Positions 39,091 to 47,652 of a stretch of 64,000 nt of DNA are shown here, piece by piece. Position 1 is the stretch's first letter, and every line of letters starts with the position of its first letter. This DNA is from Dermacoccus nishinomiyaensis (lineage in GTDB: Bacteria > Actinomycetota > Actinomycetes > Actinomycetales > Dermatophilaceae). The stretch covers positions 2,460,736 to 2,524,735 of the forward strand of contig NZ_UFXX01000001.1 of the NCBI RefSeq assembly GCF_900447535.1, written 5' to 3'. The translations under genes and the position numbers were made by a program. The notes beneath the pieces were generated by a model that was not told where the DNA came from, ran no database searches, and saw only the letters and a program-made list of their open reading frames with translations.

Positions 39091-40425
39091 TTGTCCATCA
39101 AGAACACGCCGGGCCCGCTGCGTCCTGTGAAGCAGACGCGCACCCTGGCCATGCTCACCACGACCGTCGCCGTCTCCGGTGGTCTGGTCGCTGGTCTCGG
39201 CATCACGCAGAGCGCCGGTGCGGCCCCTGAGTCGGGCGCCGTTCACGAGGCCGCGGCTGCCGCCACGACACCCCTCGAGCTCAAGACCGTCACGCCGGCC
39301 AAGAAGCTCGTCGTCGCCCCGAAGGCCGCCCCGAAGCCCGCCGCCAAGGCCGCCCCGAAGCCCGCCGCCAAGGCCGCCGCGAAGCCCGCCGCCGCGAAGA
39401 AGTCGACGCGCGCGACGTCGCAGGCGCTGAAGCAGGTGTCGCGCTCGCAGGCCCGCAGTGCGCTGACGTCGGCCTCCGTGAAGCCCGTCAGGGCCGAGCG
39501 CAAGGCGAAGATCGCCGAGCCGGCGCAGCGTCGCTCGATCGTCGTCAAGAAGCGCACCGCGCCCGCCGCGTCGCAGTCGACGAACACCCACCGCGCCGCG
39601 TCGCAGTCGACGAACACCCACCGCGCCGCGTCGCAGTCGACGAACACCCACCGCGCCGCGTCGCAGTCGACGAACACCCACCGCGCCGCGTCGCAGTCGA
39701 CGAACACCCACCGCGCCGCGTCGCAGTCGACGAACACCCACCGCGCCGCGTCGCAGTCGACGAACACCCACCGCGCCGCGTCGCAGTCGACGAACACCCA
39801 CCGCGCCGCGTCGCAGTCGACGAACACCCACCGCGCCGCGTCGCAGTCGACGAACACCCACCGCGCCGCGTCGCAGTCGACGAACACCCAGCGCGCCACC
39901 GCGACGCACCAGCGCGTGCATCGCACGCACGCTCGCCAGGCGGTTTCGCAGCACACCCAGGCTCGCCCGGTCGCCCAGACGCCGCGTCACCAGCAGGCAC
40001 CCGTGCACCGCGCGACGGTGCGTCACGCCACCACGACGCACTCGGCCACGCCGACCTACGCCTCGAGCGCGCAGAAGGCCACGAACACGGCTTCCGCCTC
40101 GCGTTCGAACTCCGGAGTCGTCTCCATCGCCGCGGGCCTGACGGGTATCCCCTACGTCTACGGCGGATCGTCGACCTCCGGTGCCGACTGCTCCGGTTAC
40201 GTCGCGATGGTCTTCGCGAAGGCCGGCATCCAGCTGCCGCACCAGTCGGGCGCCATCAAGGCGATGACGACGCCCGTCAGCGACCCGCGCCCCGGCGACC
40301 TCGTCTTCCTGCCGGGCCACGTCGCGATCTACGCCGGCAACGGCATGGTCTACGAGGCGCGCCACCCGGGCACCGTCACCGGCCTGTACCCGGTGCTGTC
40401 GGGTTCGACCTACGGTCGCCTCTGA
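39091..40425 (+). CDS. Secreted NlpC/P60 peptidoglycan hydrolase with repeat linker
   Basis: 444 aa, TTG start after GAGAGGTTGCACA. Signal peptide to about residue 47 (GITQSAGAAPE), a Lys/Ala/Pro-rich zone (APKPAAKAAPK), eleven copies of the decapeptide AASQSTNTHR (residues 159-268, the last with Gln for His), a His/Thr/Gln-rich linker, and an NlpC/P60 domain from about 345 with catalytic Cys in ADCSGYVAMVF and His in LPGHVAIYAG. It would cut peptide stems in the wall. c-di-AMP control is inferred from the riboswitch. Confidence 0.92.
   Translation: MSIKNTPGPLRPVKQTRTLAMLTTTVAVSGGLVAGLGITQSAGAAPESGAVHEAAAAATTPLELKTVTPAKKLVVAPKAAPKPAAKAAPKPAAKAAAKPAAAKKSTRATSQALKQVSRSQARSALTSASVKPVRAERKAKIAEPAQRRSIVVKKRTAPAASQSTNTHRAASQSTNTHRAASQSTNTHRAASQSTNTHRAASQSTNTHRAASQSTNTHRAASQSTNTHRAASQSTNTHRAASQSTNTHRAASQSTNTHRAASQSTNTQRATATHQRVHRTHARQAVSQHTQARPVAQTPRHQQAPVHRATVRHATTTHSATPTYASSAQKATNTASASRSNSGVVSIAAGLTGIPYVYGGSSTSGADCSGYVAMVFAKAGIQLPHQSGAIKAMTTPVSDPRPGDLVFLPGHVAIYAGNGMVYEARHPGTVTGLYPVLSGSTYGRL
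39565..39894 (+). repeat. Eleven 30-bp direct repeats inside the NlpC/P60 gene
   Basis: The unit GCCGCGTCGCAGTCGACGAA plus ten further bases is repeated eleven times without a gap. The first ten copies are identical and the last differs by one base (CAC to CAG). All are in frame and encode AASQSTNTHR. Identity at wobble positions shows recent expansion or gene conversion. Confidence 0.97.
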
Positions 40426-40458
40426 TCGATGTGATCGGTCGGCCCGCGCGGCCACCTG

Positions 40459-40500
40459 AGAAGCGCCCTCCCCGTCATCGTGACGGGGAGGGCGCTTCTT
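40459..40500 (+). terminator. Terminator after the NlpC/P60 gene
   Basis: AAGCGCCCTCCCCGTCA pairs with TGACGGGGAGGGCGCTT across TCG and is followed by CTTCGTG. It lies between two convergent genes and may serve both. Confidence 0.88.
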
Positions 40501-40554
40501 CGTGTGGCGCGTGCTTCGAGCGGGGTCGTGGTGGTCTGCCGTGACGATCCTGCG

Positions 40555-41418
40555 TCAGTGGTAGTCGCGGCGAATGACGGTGACGGCGAGCGCCAGGCCG
40601 AGCAGTGCGAGGCCGACACCGCCGGCGACGAGCAGGGGGCTCGTCGAACTCGAGTCGGATTCGTCGGCTGATGCCGCGTCCGAGGGGGCGAGCGACGGGC
40701 TGGAGGTGCTGGTCGACGACGCCGAACTGGAACGACTCGACGACGAAGACGAAGACGACCCGGACGAAGACGAAGACGATTCGGGCGACGAGGTGGCGCT
40801 CGTCGAACTGCTGCGCGGTGTCGTCGGTGCCATCGGCGTCGTGGGGGCCAGGGGGGATGCGGGGCTCGATGCGCCCGTAGATGCGATCGTGGGCGCGAGC
40901 GTCGGCTCGTCGCTCGTCGGGGCGGGCGAGGTGCTCTGGCGCGGTGTCCGTGTCGGCTCAGCGGTCGCGAGCGACGTCGAAGATGTGGACGGTGCGTCAC
41001 CGCAGCCGCTGAGGGGCAGCGAGCCAGCGGAGCCGCCGGAGGCCGTCGTCACGAAGATGGCACGGGCCTGCGAGGGTGTGCTGACGCGCACGGTGAGGCT
41101 CTGACCGGCGCCGACACTCGTCGCTGCCGGTGTCGCGCCGCCTCCGGCGCCGGTCGTGAATGAGAACGTCTGGGTTTCGGGGGCGGCGTTCGTCAGGGTG
41201 ACGAGGGCCGAGTATCCGCCGGATGCGCTGCACGTGGCGCTCTGGAACACGGCGCTGCTCACGCCCGCGCCGGTGCTCGGCGAGCTCAACGGTGCGGTGG
41301 GGTCGGCGGTTGCCGCTGGCGCGCCGAGCACGATGGCTCCCGCGGCGAGCAGGGCGGCTGCGCCGGCACGAGAGCCGGCACGAAGGCCGGCGTGGGTGCT
41401 GGGGGTGAGGCGGTGCAT
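40555..41418 (-). CDS. Cell-surface protein with Ser-rich stalk and C-terminal membrane anchor
   Basis: 287 aa from ATG 41,418 (AGGGAG 11 bases upstream; an upstream ATG at 41,484 is less likely). Signal peptide about 1-38 (ending PAATADP), a beta-rich domain with two Cys (SATCSASGG and LSGCGD, about 60-140), a Ser/Thr/Pro-rich stalk (about 145-250, long Ser runs) and an anchor helix VAGGVGLALLGLALAVTVI with RRDYH tail. There is no LPxTG, so anchoring is by the helix. Function unknown; convergent with the NlpC/P60 gene. Confidence 0.78.
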   Translation of the reverse strand: MHRLTPSTHAGLRAGSRAGAAALLAAGAIVLGAPAATADPTAPLSSPSTGAGVSSAVFQSATCSASGGYSALVTLTNAAPETQTFSFTTGAGGGATPAATSVGAGQSLTVRVSTPSQARAIFVTTASGGSAGSLPLSGCGDAPSTSSTSLATAEPTRTPRQSTSPAPTSDEPTLAPTIASTGASSPASPLAPTTPMAPTTPRSSSTSATSSPESSSSSSGSSSSSSSSRSSSASSTSTSSPSLAPSDAASADESDSSSTSPLLVAGGVGLALLGLALAVTVIRRDYH

Positions 41419-41735
41419 CGTCGGGTGGCTCCCTGGTTCGCTCGTCGCAGGGTGCCTCCCCGCGTCATGTGGATTGTCTCCCATGGCGGGCGCTCGCGCG
41501 AGCGCCCTGGGCCCGAGCAGGAGTTCCCGGTCGAAAAAAAGTCTGCGGTGGGGTGCAACCGGCTCAGGATGTCGGGCGTCTGTATGAATGAACGGCGGTC
41601 AGCCGTGCGTCGCGCTCGATGCTCAGGGGTGTGCATGCTGGGCGATGCGCGGGCGGGGTCGGTGGAGTCTTGGGGGCTCGATCGGCCCCCGCGCCCGCTT
41701 CGTCGCCGCGGGCGCGGTCTGGTTGACTAGGCCCC

Positions 41736-42311
41736 GTGGTCATCGAGGCGAGCCCGTGGGCGTTCTGGCGCCGTCACGCCTGTGAGGTCGTGCTGTTCGC
41801 CGTCCTGGCGGCGCCCGTGCTCGCCATTCGCCCGTCGGTCGGCAACATCGTCGCGGTCGTCGTCTTCTTCGTCGCCTATTTCGGTTTCTCGTTCCTCAGT
41901 GACATGCGCACGCGCCTGCGCGTCGACGAGGACGGCGTCGAGTATCTCGCCGGTGGGCGTGATCAGGTCTTCATCGCGTGGAACGAGACCGCGCGCATCG
42001 TGCCGCGCCGCTTCCGGTGGTGGACGGCCGAGGACGCCATCGTCTTCCTCGACGGGGGCGATCGTCCGTTGCTCGTCGCGGGCATCTCGATGTTCGCGCC
42101 CGCCGACCTCGACGCGTTGGAGGGCGCCGCGCGGGCCTATGTTCCGGTCGATTCGCCCGTCATCCTGTCGCCGTTCACGGGCCGGGCCGACGGCGAGCGT
42201 CACCCCGAACTCGTGCCGCAGCGCACGTCGGAGCGGTTGCTCGCCTCGTCGATCAGCAGCTTCCTCATCGCCGCCGTCGTCGCGATCGTGCTCCTCACGG
42301 TCTTCGAGTGA
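41736..42311 (+). CDS. Conserved membrane protein with PH-like domain
   Basis: 191 aa, GTG start. Two N-terminal helices (about 12-55: VVLFAVLAAPVLAIRPSVGNIVAVVVFFVAYFGF read as two parts), a soluble region (about 60-160) with DEDGVEYLAGGRDQVFIAW resembling bacterial PH-like beta strands, and a C-terminal helix (SISSFLIAAVVAIVLLTVF). No ribosome site is strong. The role is unknown. A 317-bp gap before it, with an A8 run near 41,534, contains no other gene. Confidence 0.65.
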   Translation: MVIEASPWAFWRRHACEVVLFAVLAAPVLAIRPSVGNIVAVVVFFVAYFGFSFLSDMRTRLRVDEDGVEYLAGGRDQVFIAWNETARIVPRRFRWWTAEDAIVFLDGGDRPLLVAGISMFAPADLDALEGAARAYVPVDSPVILSPFTGRADGERHPELVPQRTSERLLASSISSFLIAAVVAIVLLTVFE

Positions 42312-42341
42312 ATCGTCGTGTGAGCTGCGCCCGCAAGCCGT

Positions 42342-43535
42342 TCAGCCGTTCGCAAGCATCCGACGGTCGGCGATGACGACGATGGCGAGGCACAGCGCGG
42401 CCATGATCGCGCCGAACTCGAACATCGCGGGGTAGCTGAACCCGGCGTCCTGCGCGAGCGTCGCCATGATCGCGGGGACGGCGAAGCCGAGATAGGTGAC
42501 GCCGTAGAACACGGCCGTCAGCCCGGCGAGGTCGCGGGGCCCGGCGATACGTTGGATCTCGAGCAGGCCGCTCACCATCGCGAGGCCGTAGCCGGCGCCC
42601 AGGCAGAAGCTGCCGAGGATCGCGGTGGCGATGTTGAGCTCGCGGCTCGCGAGCGCGCCGGCGAGCATGCCGACGACGAGGACGACGAGCCCCACGCGCA
42701 CCGCTCGGGTGGTGCCGGGGGAGTCGATGCGGCGCCCGACAGACTGGACGAGGAAGCCGCACGTCAGGCCGACGACGCACAGCAGCGCCGAGAACGCGAT
42801 CGGCGCCGACGAGACGTGCGACGACATGAGCGCGGGCAGGACGGCGTACGCACACGCGGCGGCGCCGAAGACCCACGGGGCGATCGGCAGCACGACGAAC
42901 AGGAACCGACGGTGGCCGATGGCGGGGATGCGCAGATCGTCACGCAACGACGACGTCGAGCGCGACGCCGCGTCGACCGTCTCCGGCGTGCGCAGGACGA
43001 GCACGGCCGCGATCGCCGTCACGACGATGTTGACGAGGTACGACAGCTCGTCGGGGTAGGGCGCCCACTGCGCGAGGGGGCCGGCGAACGCGGCGCCGAG
43101 GCCGAAGCCGGCCGTCAGCGACATCGACGCACGCTTGGCGCCGGTGCCGTCGGGCGCGTCGTCGTGCGGCGGGCTCGACAGCTCCTTGATCCACGATGAG
43201 CCGACGGCCATGACGAGACCCAGCGCGATGCCCGACAGCACGCGCCCGAGGAACAGCACGGTGACGTTGGCGTGGGCGAACGCGAGGACGGCGCTCGCGA
43301 GCATCGCGATGTACGGCGCGGGGACGAGCAGGCGCCGCCGGCCGTAGCGGTCGGAGAGCGGCCCACCGATGAGCAGCGCGGGGATGATGCCGAGGACGTA
43401 CGCGAAGAGCAGCACGTTGACCGTCACCTGCGCCAGGTGATGCTGCGTGCGGTACATGACGAGCAGGGGCGTGAACTCGTTGCCGCCCCAGGCGACGGCG
43501 AGCATCGCGAGGGCGGGGCGCATCCAGTGCTTCAT
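42342..43535 (-). CDS. MFS transporter
   Basis: 397 aa from ATG 43,535, after GAAGAGG. Twelve hydrophobic helices. The loop 2-3 motif GGPLSDRYGRRRLLVPAP is the classic MFS motif A, and GRVLSGIALGLVMAVGSSWIKEL near 105 lies in helix 4. It belongs to the sugar/drug-proton antiporter type; the substrate is unknown. Convergent with the PH-like gene. Confidence 0.88.
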   Translation of the reverse strand: MKHWMRPALAMLAVAWGGNEFTPLLVMYRTQHHLAQVTVNVLLFAYVLGIIPALLIGGPLSDRYGRRRLLVPAPYIAMLASAVLAFAHANVTVLFLGRVLSGIALGLVMAVGSSWIKELSSPPHDDAPDGTGAKRASMSLTAGFGLGAAFAGPLAQWAPYPDELSYLVNIVVTAIAAVLVLRTPETVDAASRSTSSLRDDLRIPAIGHRRFLFVVLPIAPWVFGAAACAYAVLPALMSSHVSSAPIAFSALLCVVGLTCGFLVQSVGRRIDSPGTTRAVRVGLVVLVVGMLAGALASRELNIATAILGSFCLGAGYGLAMVSGLLEIQRIAGPRDLAGLTAVFYGVTYLGFAVPAIMATLAQDAGFSYPAMFEFGAIMAALCLAIVVIADRRMLANG

Positions 43536-43615
43536 GCGGTCCTCTTCGTTGTTACCGGTGAGTACCCATGCAATCACGAGCATGCCTGGACGCGCCCGTC
43601 AGGGCGTCGCACGGC

Positions 43616-44144
43616 TCAGGTGTTGATCTTCGCGAGCAGTTCGGGCAGCGTCCGCTCGAGCTGCCGCGCGCCCAGACGCGCGGGGCGTGGATGAGCGCGC
43701 AGGCGAGGCCGATCTTCTTCGTCATGTTTGCGGAATAGTCGGCGACGATCTTGTCGGCGGCCTCGTCGAGGCCGAGCGCGTCGAGCAGTTGGTCGCTGCG
43801 GCGGGCGACGTCGATGACGTCGACGCCGTGCAGCAGGCCGGTGTGACGCAGCAGTTCGCGGCCGCTGAGGCGGTCGAAGGTGCGCAGGCCGTCGGGCAGG
43901 ACACCGATGAGCGACTTCGCGCGTGCCGGGTCGCGCCATGCGTCGTGGCCGAGGATCTCGACGCGGCCACCGTCGGGGCGCAGCAGCCCGGTCGCCATCG
44001 ACAGGGTCGTCGTCTTGCCGGCGCCGTTCGGGCCGACGACGCTGAACATCGAGCCGCGCGCACGGTGAGCGTCAGGTCGTAGACGGCCCGGTGGCTGCCG
44101 AGGTTCTTCGTCAGCTCGCTCAGCTGCATGGCCGGTGTTTGCAT
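43616..44144 (-). pseudogene. Decayed ABC transporter ATP-binding gene
   Basis: Three reading frames are needed to follow one ABC ATPase. The N-terminus (MQLSELTKNLGSHRAVYDLTL) continues in another frame as RGSMFSVVGPNGAGKTTTL after loss of one base near 44,055. The chain then runs to YSANMTKKIGLACALIHAPR, where the Walker B region is missing; a third frame supplies a typical end, GARQLERTLPELLAKINT. So there is one frameshift and an internal deletion of perhaps 80-100 codons. No permease partner is adjacent. Confidence 0.85.
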
Positions 44145-44375
44145 GGCGGGCGCGCTCGCTGGGCCGGATGGGGCGTGGGTGGCTGCTCGAACGGGGGGAC
44201 GGGCGGCTGCTGATCCATGCCCTCGATGCGTTCATCGCAGCCCTGCCCGCGTGGGATCGCGGGCGGATGTGACGGCTCTGACGGCGCTCGGCCCGGCCCT
44301 ACTCGCTCGTAGCGCGGTGAACTCCTAGCGTGGCAAGTGATCACGGTCACGTCGAAGGAGTCGGAGGAGAAGATC

Positions 44376-45494
44376 ATGCGGGTCGGTGTTCCGAGCGAGG
44401 TCAAGAACAACGAGTTCCGGGTGGCGTGCACGCCGGCGGGCGTCAACGAGTTCGTGCTGCACGGGCACGAGGTGCGGGTGCAGCGCGGCGCCGGGGACGG
44501 TTCGAGCCTCACCGACGACGACTACCGCGCGGCGGGCGCCGTCATCGTCGACGACGCGGACGAGGTGTGGGCCGACAGTGATCTCATCCTCAAGGTGAAG
44601 GAGCCGGTCGCCGAGGAATATCACCGCATGCGCGAGGGCCAGGTGCTGTTCACCTACCTGCACCTCGCGGCCGACCCGACGCTGACGGGGGAGCTTCTCG
44701 AGCGCGGTGTCACCTCGATCGCCTACGAGACGGTGCGCCGCGACGACGGGTCGCTGCCGCTGCTCGCACCGATGTCGGAGGTCGCCGGGCGCCTCGCCCC
44801 GCAGGTCGGCGCGCAGGCGCTCATGAAGCCGTACGGCGGGCGCGGCGTGCTCATGGGCGGCGTGCCGGGGGTGCGCCCCGCGGATGTCGTCGTGCTCGGC
44901 GGCGGCGTGTCGGGGTTCAACGCGGCTCGTGTCGCGCTCGGAATGGGCGCCGACGTCACCGTCCTCGATCTCGATGCCGCACGGCTGCGGGCGATCGACA
45001 CGGCAACCGGTGGGCGGATGCGGGCGGTGATGAGCAACGCGCACGAGGTCGAGCACGCCTGTCTGCGAGCGGATCTCGTCATCGGCGCGGTGCTCGTGCC
45101 CGGTGCGAAGGCGCCGACCCTCGTGAGCAATGAGCTCGTCTCGCGGATGCGGCCGGGCTCGGTGCTCGTCGACATCGCCATCGACCAGGGCGGGTGCTTC
45201 GAGGATTCGCACCCGACGACGCACGCCGACCCGACGTTCCGGGTGCACGACAGCATCTTCTACTGCGTCGCGAACATGCCGGGCGCCGTCGCGCACACGT
45301 CGACCCATGCGCTTGCGGGCGTCACGCTGCGCCACGCGCTGCAGATCGCCGACGACGGATGGCGCGCCGCATGCCAGCGCGACGCTGCCCTCGGGCGCGG
45401 GCTGACGACGCACGCCGGGCAGCTGACGAACGCCGCCGTCGCCGAGGCGACCGACCGGCCGGTCGTCAGTGTCGAGGAGGCGCTCGCGGGGTGA
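44376..45494 (+). CDS. ald: Alanine dehydrogenase
   Basis: 372 aa, the family length; ATG 44,376 follows GGAGGAGAAGATC. MRVGVPSEVKNNEFRVACTP with the pyruvate-binding Arg, KVKEPVAEEY with catalytic Lys, HLAAD (catalytic His near 96), the NAD loop VVLGGGVSGFNAARVALGMGA and DIAIDQGGCFEDSHPTTH. It interconverts L-alanine and pyruvate/ammonium with NAD. It is a single gene; a short GTGGGC triplet repeat follows the stop. Confidence 0.96.
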   Translation: MRVGVPSEVKNNEFRVACTPAGVNEFVLHGHEVRVQRGAGDGSSLTDDDYRAAGAVIVDDADEVWADSDLILKVKEPVAEEYHRMREGQVLFTYLHLAADPTLTGELLERGVTSIAYETVRRDDGSLPLLAPMSEVAGRLAPQVGAQALMKPYGGRGVLMGGVPGVRPADVVVLGGGVSGFNAARVALGMGADVTVLDLDAARLRAIDTATGGRMRAVMSNAHEVEHACLRADLVIGAVLVPGAKAPTLVSNELVSRMRPGSVLVDIAIDQGGCFEDSHPTTHADPTFRVHDSIFYCVANMPGAVAHTSTHALAGVTLRHALQIADDGWRAACQRDAALGRGLTTHAGQLTNAAVAEATDRPVVSVEEALAG

Positions 45495-45584
45495 GGCTGC
45501 TCTGGCGTGGGCGTGGGCGTGGGCGTGAGCGGGGTCACCGCGTCGCGGGCGAGTGACGTCCGAGCGGGCCGTGCCGCGTCGCCG

Positions 45585-46754
45585 TCAGAGCCAGTTCTTG
45601 CGTTTGAACACGAGCCACATGCAGAACGACACGGCGACCATGAGAAACAGCGCGAATGGGTAGCCGTACGCCCAGTGCAGTTCGGGCATGCGGTCGAAGT
45701 TCATGCCGTAGGCGCCGGCGACGACGGTCGGGGCGAAGAGGATGGCGGCCCATGAGGACGCGCGCTTGACCTCGTCGGCTTGGTTGTTGGCGACCTCGGC
45801 GAGGCGCTTCATCTCCTCGTTCTGCGTCTGCGCGACGAGGATGGCGTTGAGCTGCAGGATCTCAGACAGTGACTGGCGGAAGTTGTCGTTGCGTTCGACG
45901 ATCGAAGTGACGTGGTCGCGCACGTCGCGCAGGGCGGTGATGATCTCGTCGTCGGTTCCGTACTTGGCGGCGCCGGCTTCGAGGCCACGCAGCATCGTCT
46001 GCAGCGGCTTGACGGCGCGCTGGAGTTCCATGACCTCCTGGGAGAGTTCGTAGATCCGGCGCGACACGGTCGGGTCGGATTCGAAGACCTGCGTCTCGAT
46101 CTCGTCGATGTCGTTCTCGAGGCCGGCGGCGACGGGCGCGTACCCGTCGACGATGAAGTCGAGCAGGCCGTAGAGGACGGCCTGCGGCCCACGCGCGAGC
46201 AGGTCGGGGTCGTTCTCGAAGCGGCTCCGCACGGGCGTGAGGACCGGCTGCGCCGTGTGGCGCACCGTGATGACGAAGTCGGGGCCGATGAAGGCGTGGA
46301 TCTCACCGAACTTCACCGTCTCCGTCGCATCGTCGTACGTCGCGGGGCGCAGCACGACGAAGAGGGTCTCGTTGTAACGCTCGAGCTTGGGGCGCTGGTG
46401 CGCGACGATCGCGTCCTCGACGGCGAGGGGGTGCAGGTCGAAGATGCGCGCGACCTGCTGGAGTTGACGCGGCGTCGGTTGCGTCATGCCGATCCACGCC
46501 ATGCGCGGGCCGTGGTCGTGGTGTGACGGGTGGTGCAGTTCGCGCCACGCCTCGGCGATCGACCCGGCGTCGCTGACCTTCTGCTCGCCCGCGTAGATCG
46601 CCGAGTTGACGATCGTCGCCTCGGGTGGCGGCTGGTCGTCCTCGTCGCGAAGCGGCTCGAACGACGTCTCCTCGGGCGGCGTCGACGCGGGAGGCGGGGT
46701 CGCGCGGATGACCCCGAGCGGGGTGGGCACGTAACGGCTTCGCCAGGTGGGCAT
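45585..46754 (-). CDS. corA: CorA-family magnesium/cobalt transporter
   Basis: 389 aa. A large cytoplasmic domain (about 1-320) with a long helical stalk ends in two membrane helices; the pore signature is AYGMNFDRMPELHW and the C-terminus is KRKNWL. The GMN motif defines Mg2+ channels of the CorA family. The N-terminus of about 60 residues is extra (PTPLGVIRATPPPASTPPEE). It is the last chromosomal-type gene before the accessory region. Confidence 0.94.
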   Translation of the reverse strand: MPTWRSRYVPTPLGVIRATPPPASTPPEETSFEPLRDEDDQPPPEATIVNSAIYAGEQKVSDAGSIAEAWRELHHPSHHDHGPRMAWIGMTQPTPRQLQQVARIFDLHPLAVEDAIVAHQRPKLERYNETLFVVLRPATYDDATETVKFGEIHAFIGPDFVITVRHTAQPVLTPVRSRFENDPDLLARGPQAVLYGLLDFIVDGYAPVAAGLENDIDEIETQVFESDPTVSRRIYELSQEVMELQRAVKPLQTMLRGLEAGAAKYGTDDEIITALRDVRDHVTSIVERNDNFRQSLSEILQLNAILVAQTQNEEMKRLAEVANNQADEVKRASSWAAILFAPTVVAGAYGMNFDRMPELHWAYGYPFALFLMVAVSFCMWLVFKRKNWL

Positions 46755-47166
46755 GGGGTGATCTTAGGGCGGCCTCCCGAGAGAGGCCTGCCAGCGCGCC
46801 CGGATGATCGGCTAGGCTGACGGGCGCGCTTCGGCGCACGCTCTCGTGGGACCGGGCGAAAAGTTTTCTAGCCCCGGAATGACGCGGGAGCCGAAGCAGC
46901 CCAGGAACGCGAAATGCTGAATCCGGGAACGTGCACCGAAGACGCCTCCTGTCGTCTTGTCCGCCGACCCCACCACACCGCGAGACGCGGACTGGGCCGC
47001 TGCGGCACAAGAACTCATCGCTCAGGGCCTGGCCGCGAACGCCAACCGGCGCGACCTGGGACCCTTCATCTGCCCCCGGCGCGGACCATGCCCACGACAA
47101 ACACCTGATGTGCACGTTAACTTGGCCATGCAACCTTCGGCGCGGTCCCAGGATCGAAAGGGCGAG
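46755..47166. other. 412-bp junction between corA and the defence unit
   Basis: The base composition drops from the chromosomal style to a less biased one after about 46,855 (GAAAAGTTTTCTAG). An open frame from 46,957 runs in phase into the SLATT gene, but the SLATT start at 47,167 has the ribosome site. No tRNA or clear att repeat was recognised. The frame's DLGPFICPRRGPCPRQTP segment has no known match to me and may be a remnant. Confidence 0.5.
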
Positions 47167-47652
47167 ATGACTCCACTTGAACAGGAAGCGTCCAGGCTGG
47201 AGGAGAGCGCGAAGTTTGCCGCTCAAAGCCAGTTTGAAGCAGCCAAGTCTTGGCGGGCCTGGAACTGGGTTCTGGGAGGACTCGCCACCGGCGCGAGTGG
47301 CATCGGGGGTGTCCTCACGTTTGCTAGCGGCGACCTGCAAATGCTCGGCGGGGGCTTAGCCATCGCAGCCGCCCTATCCGCGGCGGTACTGACAACTTTA
47401 CGCCCGGGAACACAGGCGGACGCTGCGCAGAGCGTCGCAAACGAGTACCTGGCGATCCAAGGTGACGCACGGCGGTTACGTCTGCTCGGCTTGCCAGACA
47501 TGGACCCCTCCGCCTCTTACGAGTCGGTGAAGGCTCTCGCGGAGCAGTCCAAGCGGATCAATGCGCAGGCCGCACCACCCCCACGCTTCGCCTACCAGCG
47601 CGCGAAGACGAACATCGAAAATGGAGGCCAAACGCACGAGGTGGACGCGTGA
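47167..47652 (+). CDS. SLATT-domain two-helix membrane protein (predicted CBASS effector)
   Basis: 161 aa, ATG after GAAAGGGCGAG. An N-terminal amphipathic helix with acidic/basic residues (LEQEASRLEESAKFAAQSQF), then TM1 (about 39-60, WVLGGLATGASGIGGVLTF) and TM2 (about 65-85, LGGGLAIAAALSAAVLTTL), and a helical C-terminus with YLAIQGDARRLRLLGL. This order is that of SLATT, the 2TM effector fold found beside SMODS nucleotidyltransferases and SLOG proteins, thought to form pores once a nucleotide signal appears. It overlaps the CD-NTase gene by GTGA. Assignment is by pattern, not search. Confidence 0.75.
   Translation: MTPLEQEASRLEESAKFAAQSQFEAAKSWRAWNWVLGGLATGASGIGGVLTFASGDLQMLGGGLAIAAALSAAVLTTLRPGTQADAAQSVANEYLAIQGDARRLRLLGLPDMDPSASYESVKALAEQSKRINAQAAPPPRFAYQRAKTNIENGGQTHEVDA

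Noticed and set aside
39565..39894. Regular 30-bp repeats considered as a CRISPR array
   Set aside because: There are no spacers; units abut directly, stay in frame and encode a decapeptide within a secreted hydrolase. No cas genes are near.
46957..47166. In-frame 70-codon extension of the SLATT protein
   Set aside because: The start at 47,167 has a good ribosome site, and the extension contains Cys/Pro-rich sequence not expected before a SLATT domain.
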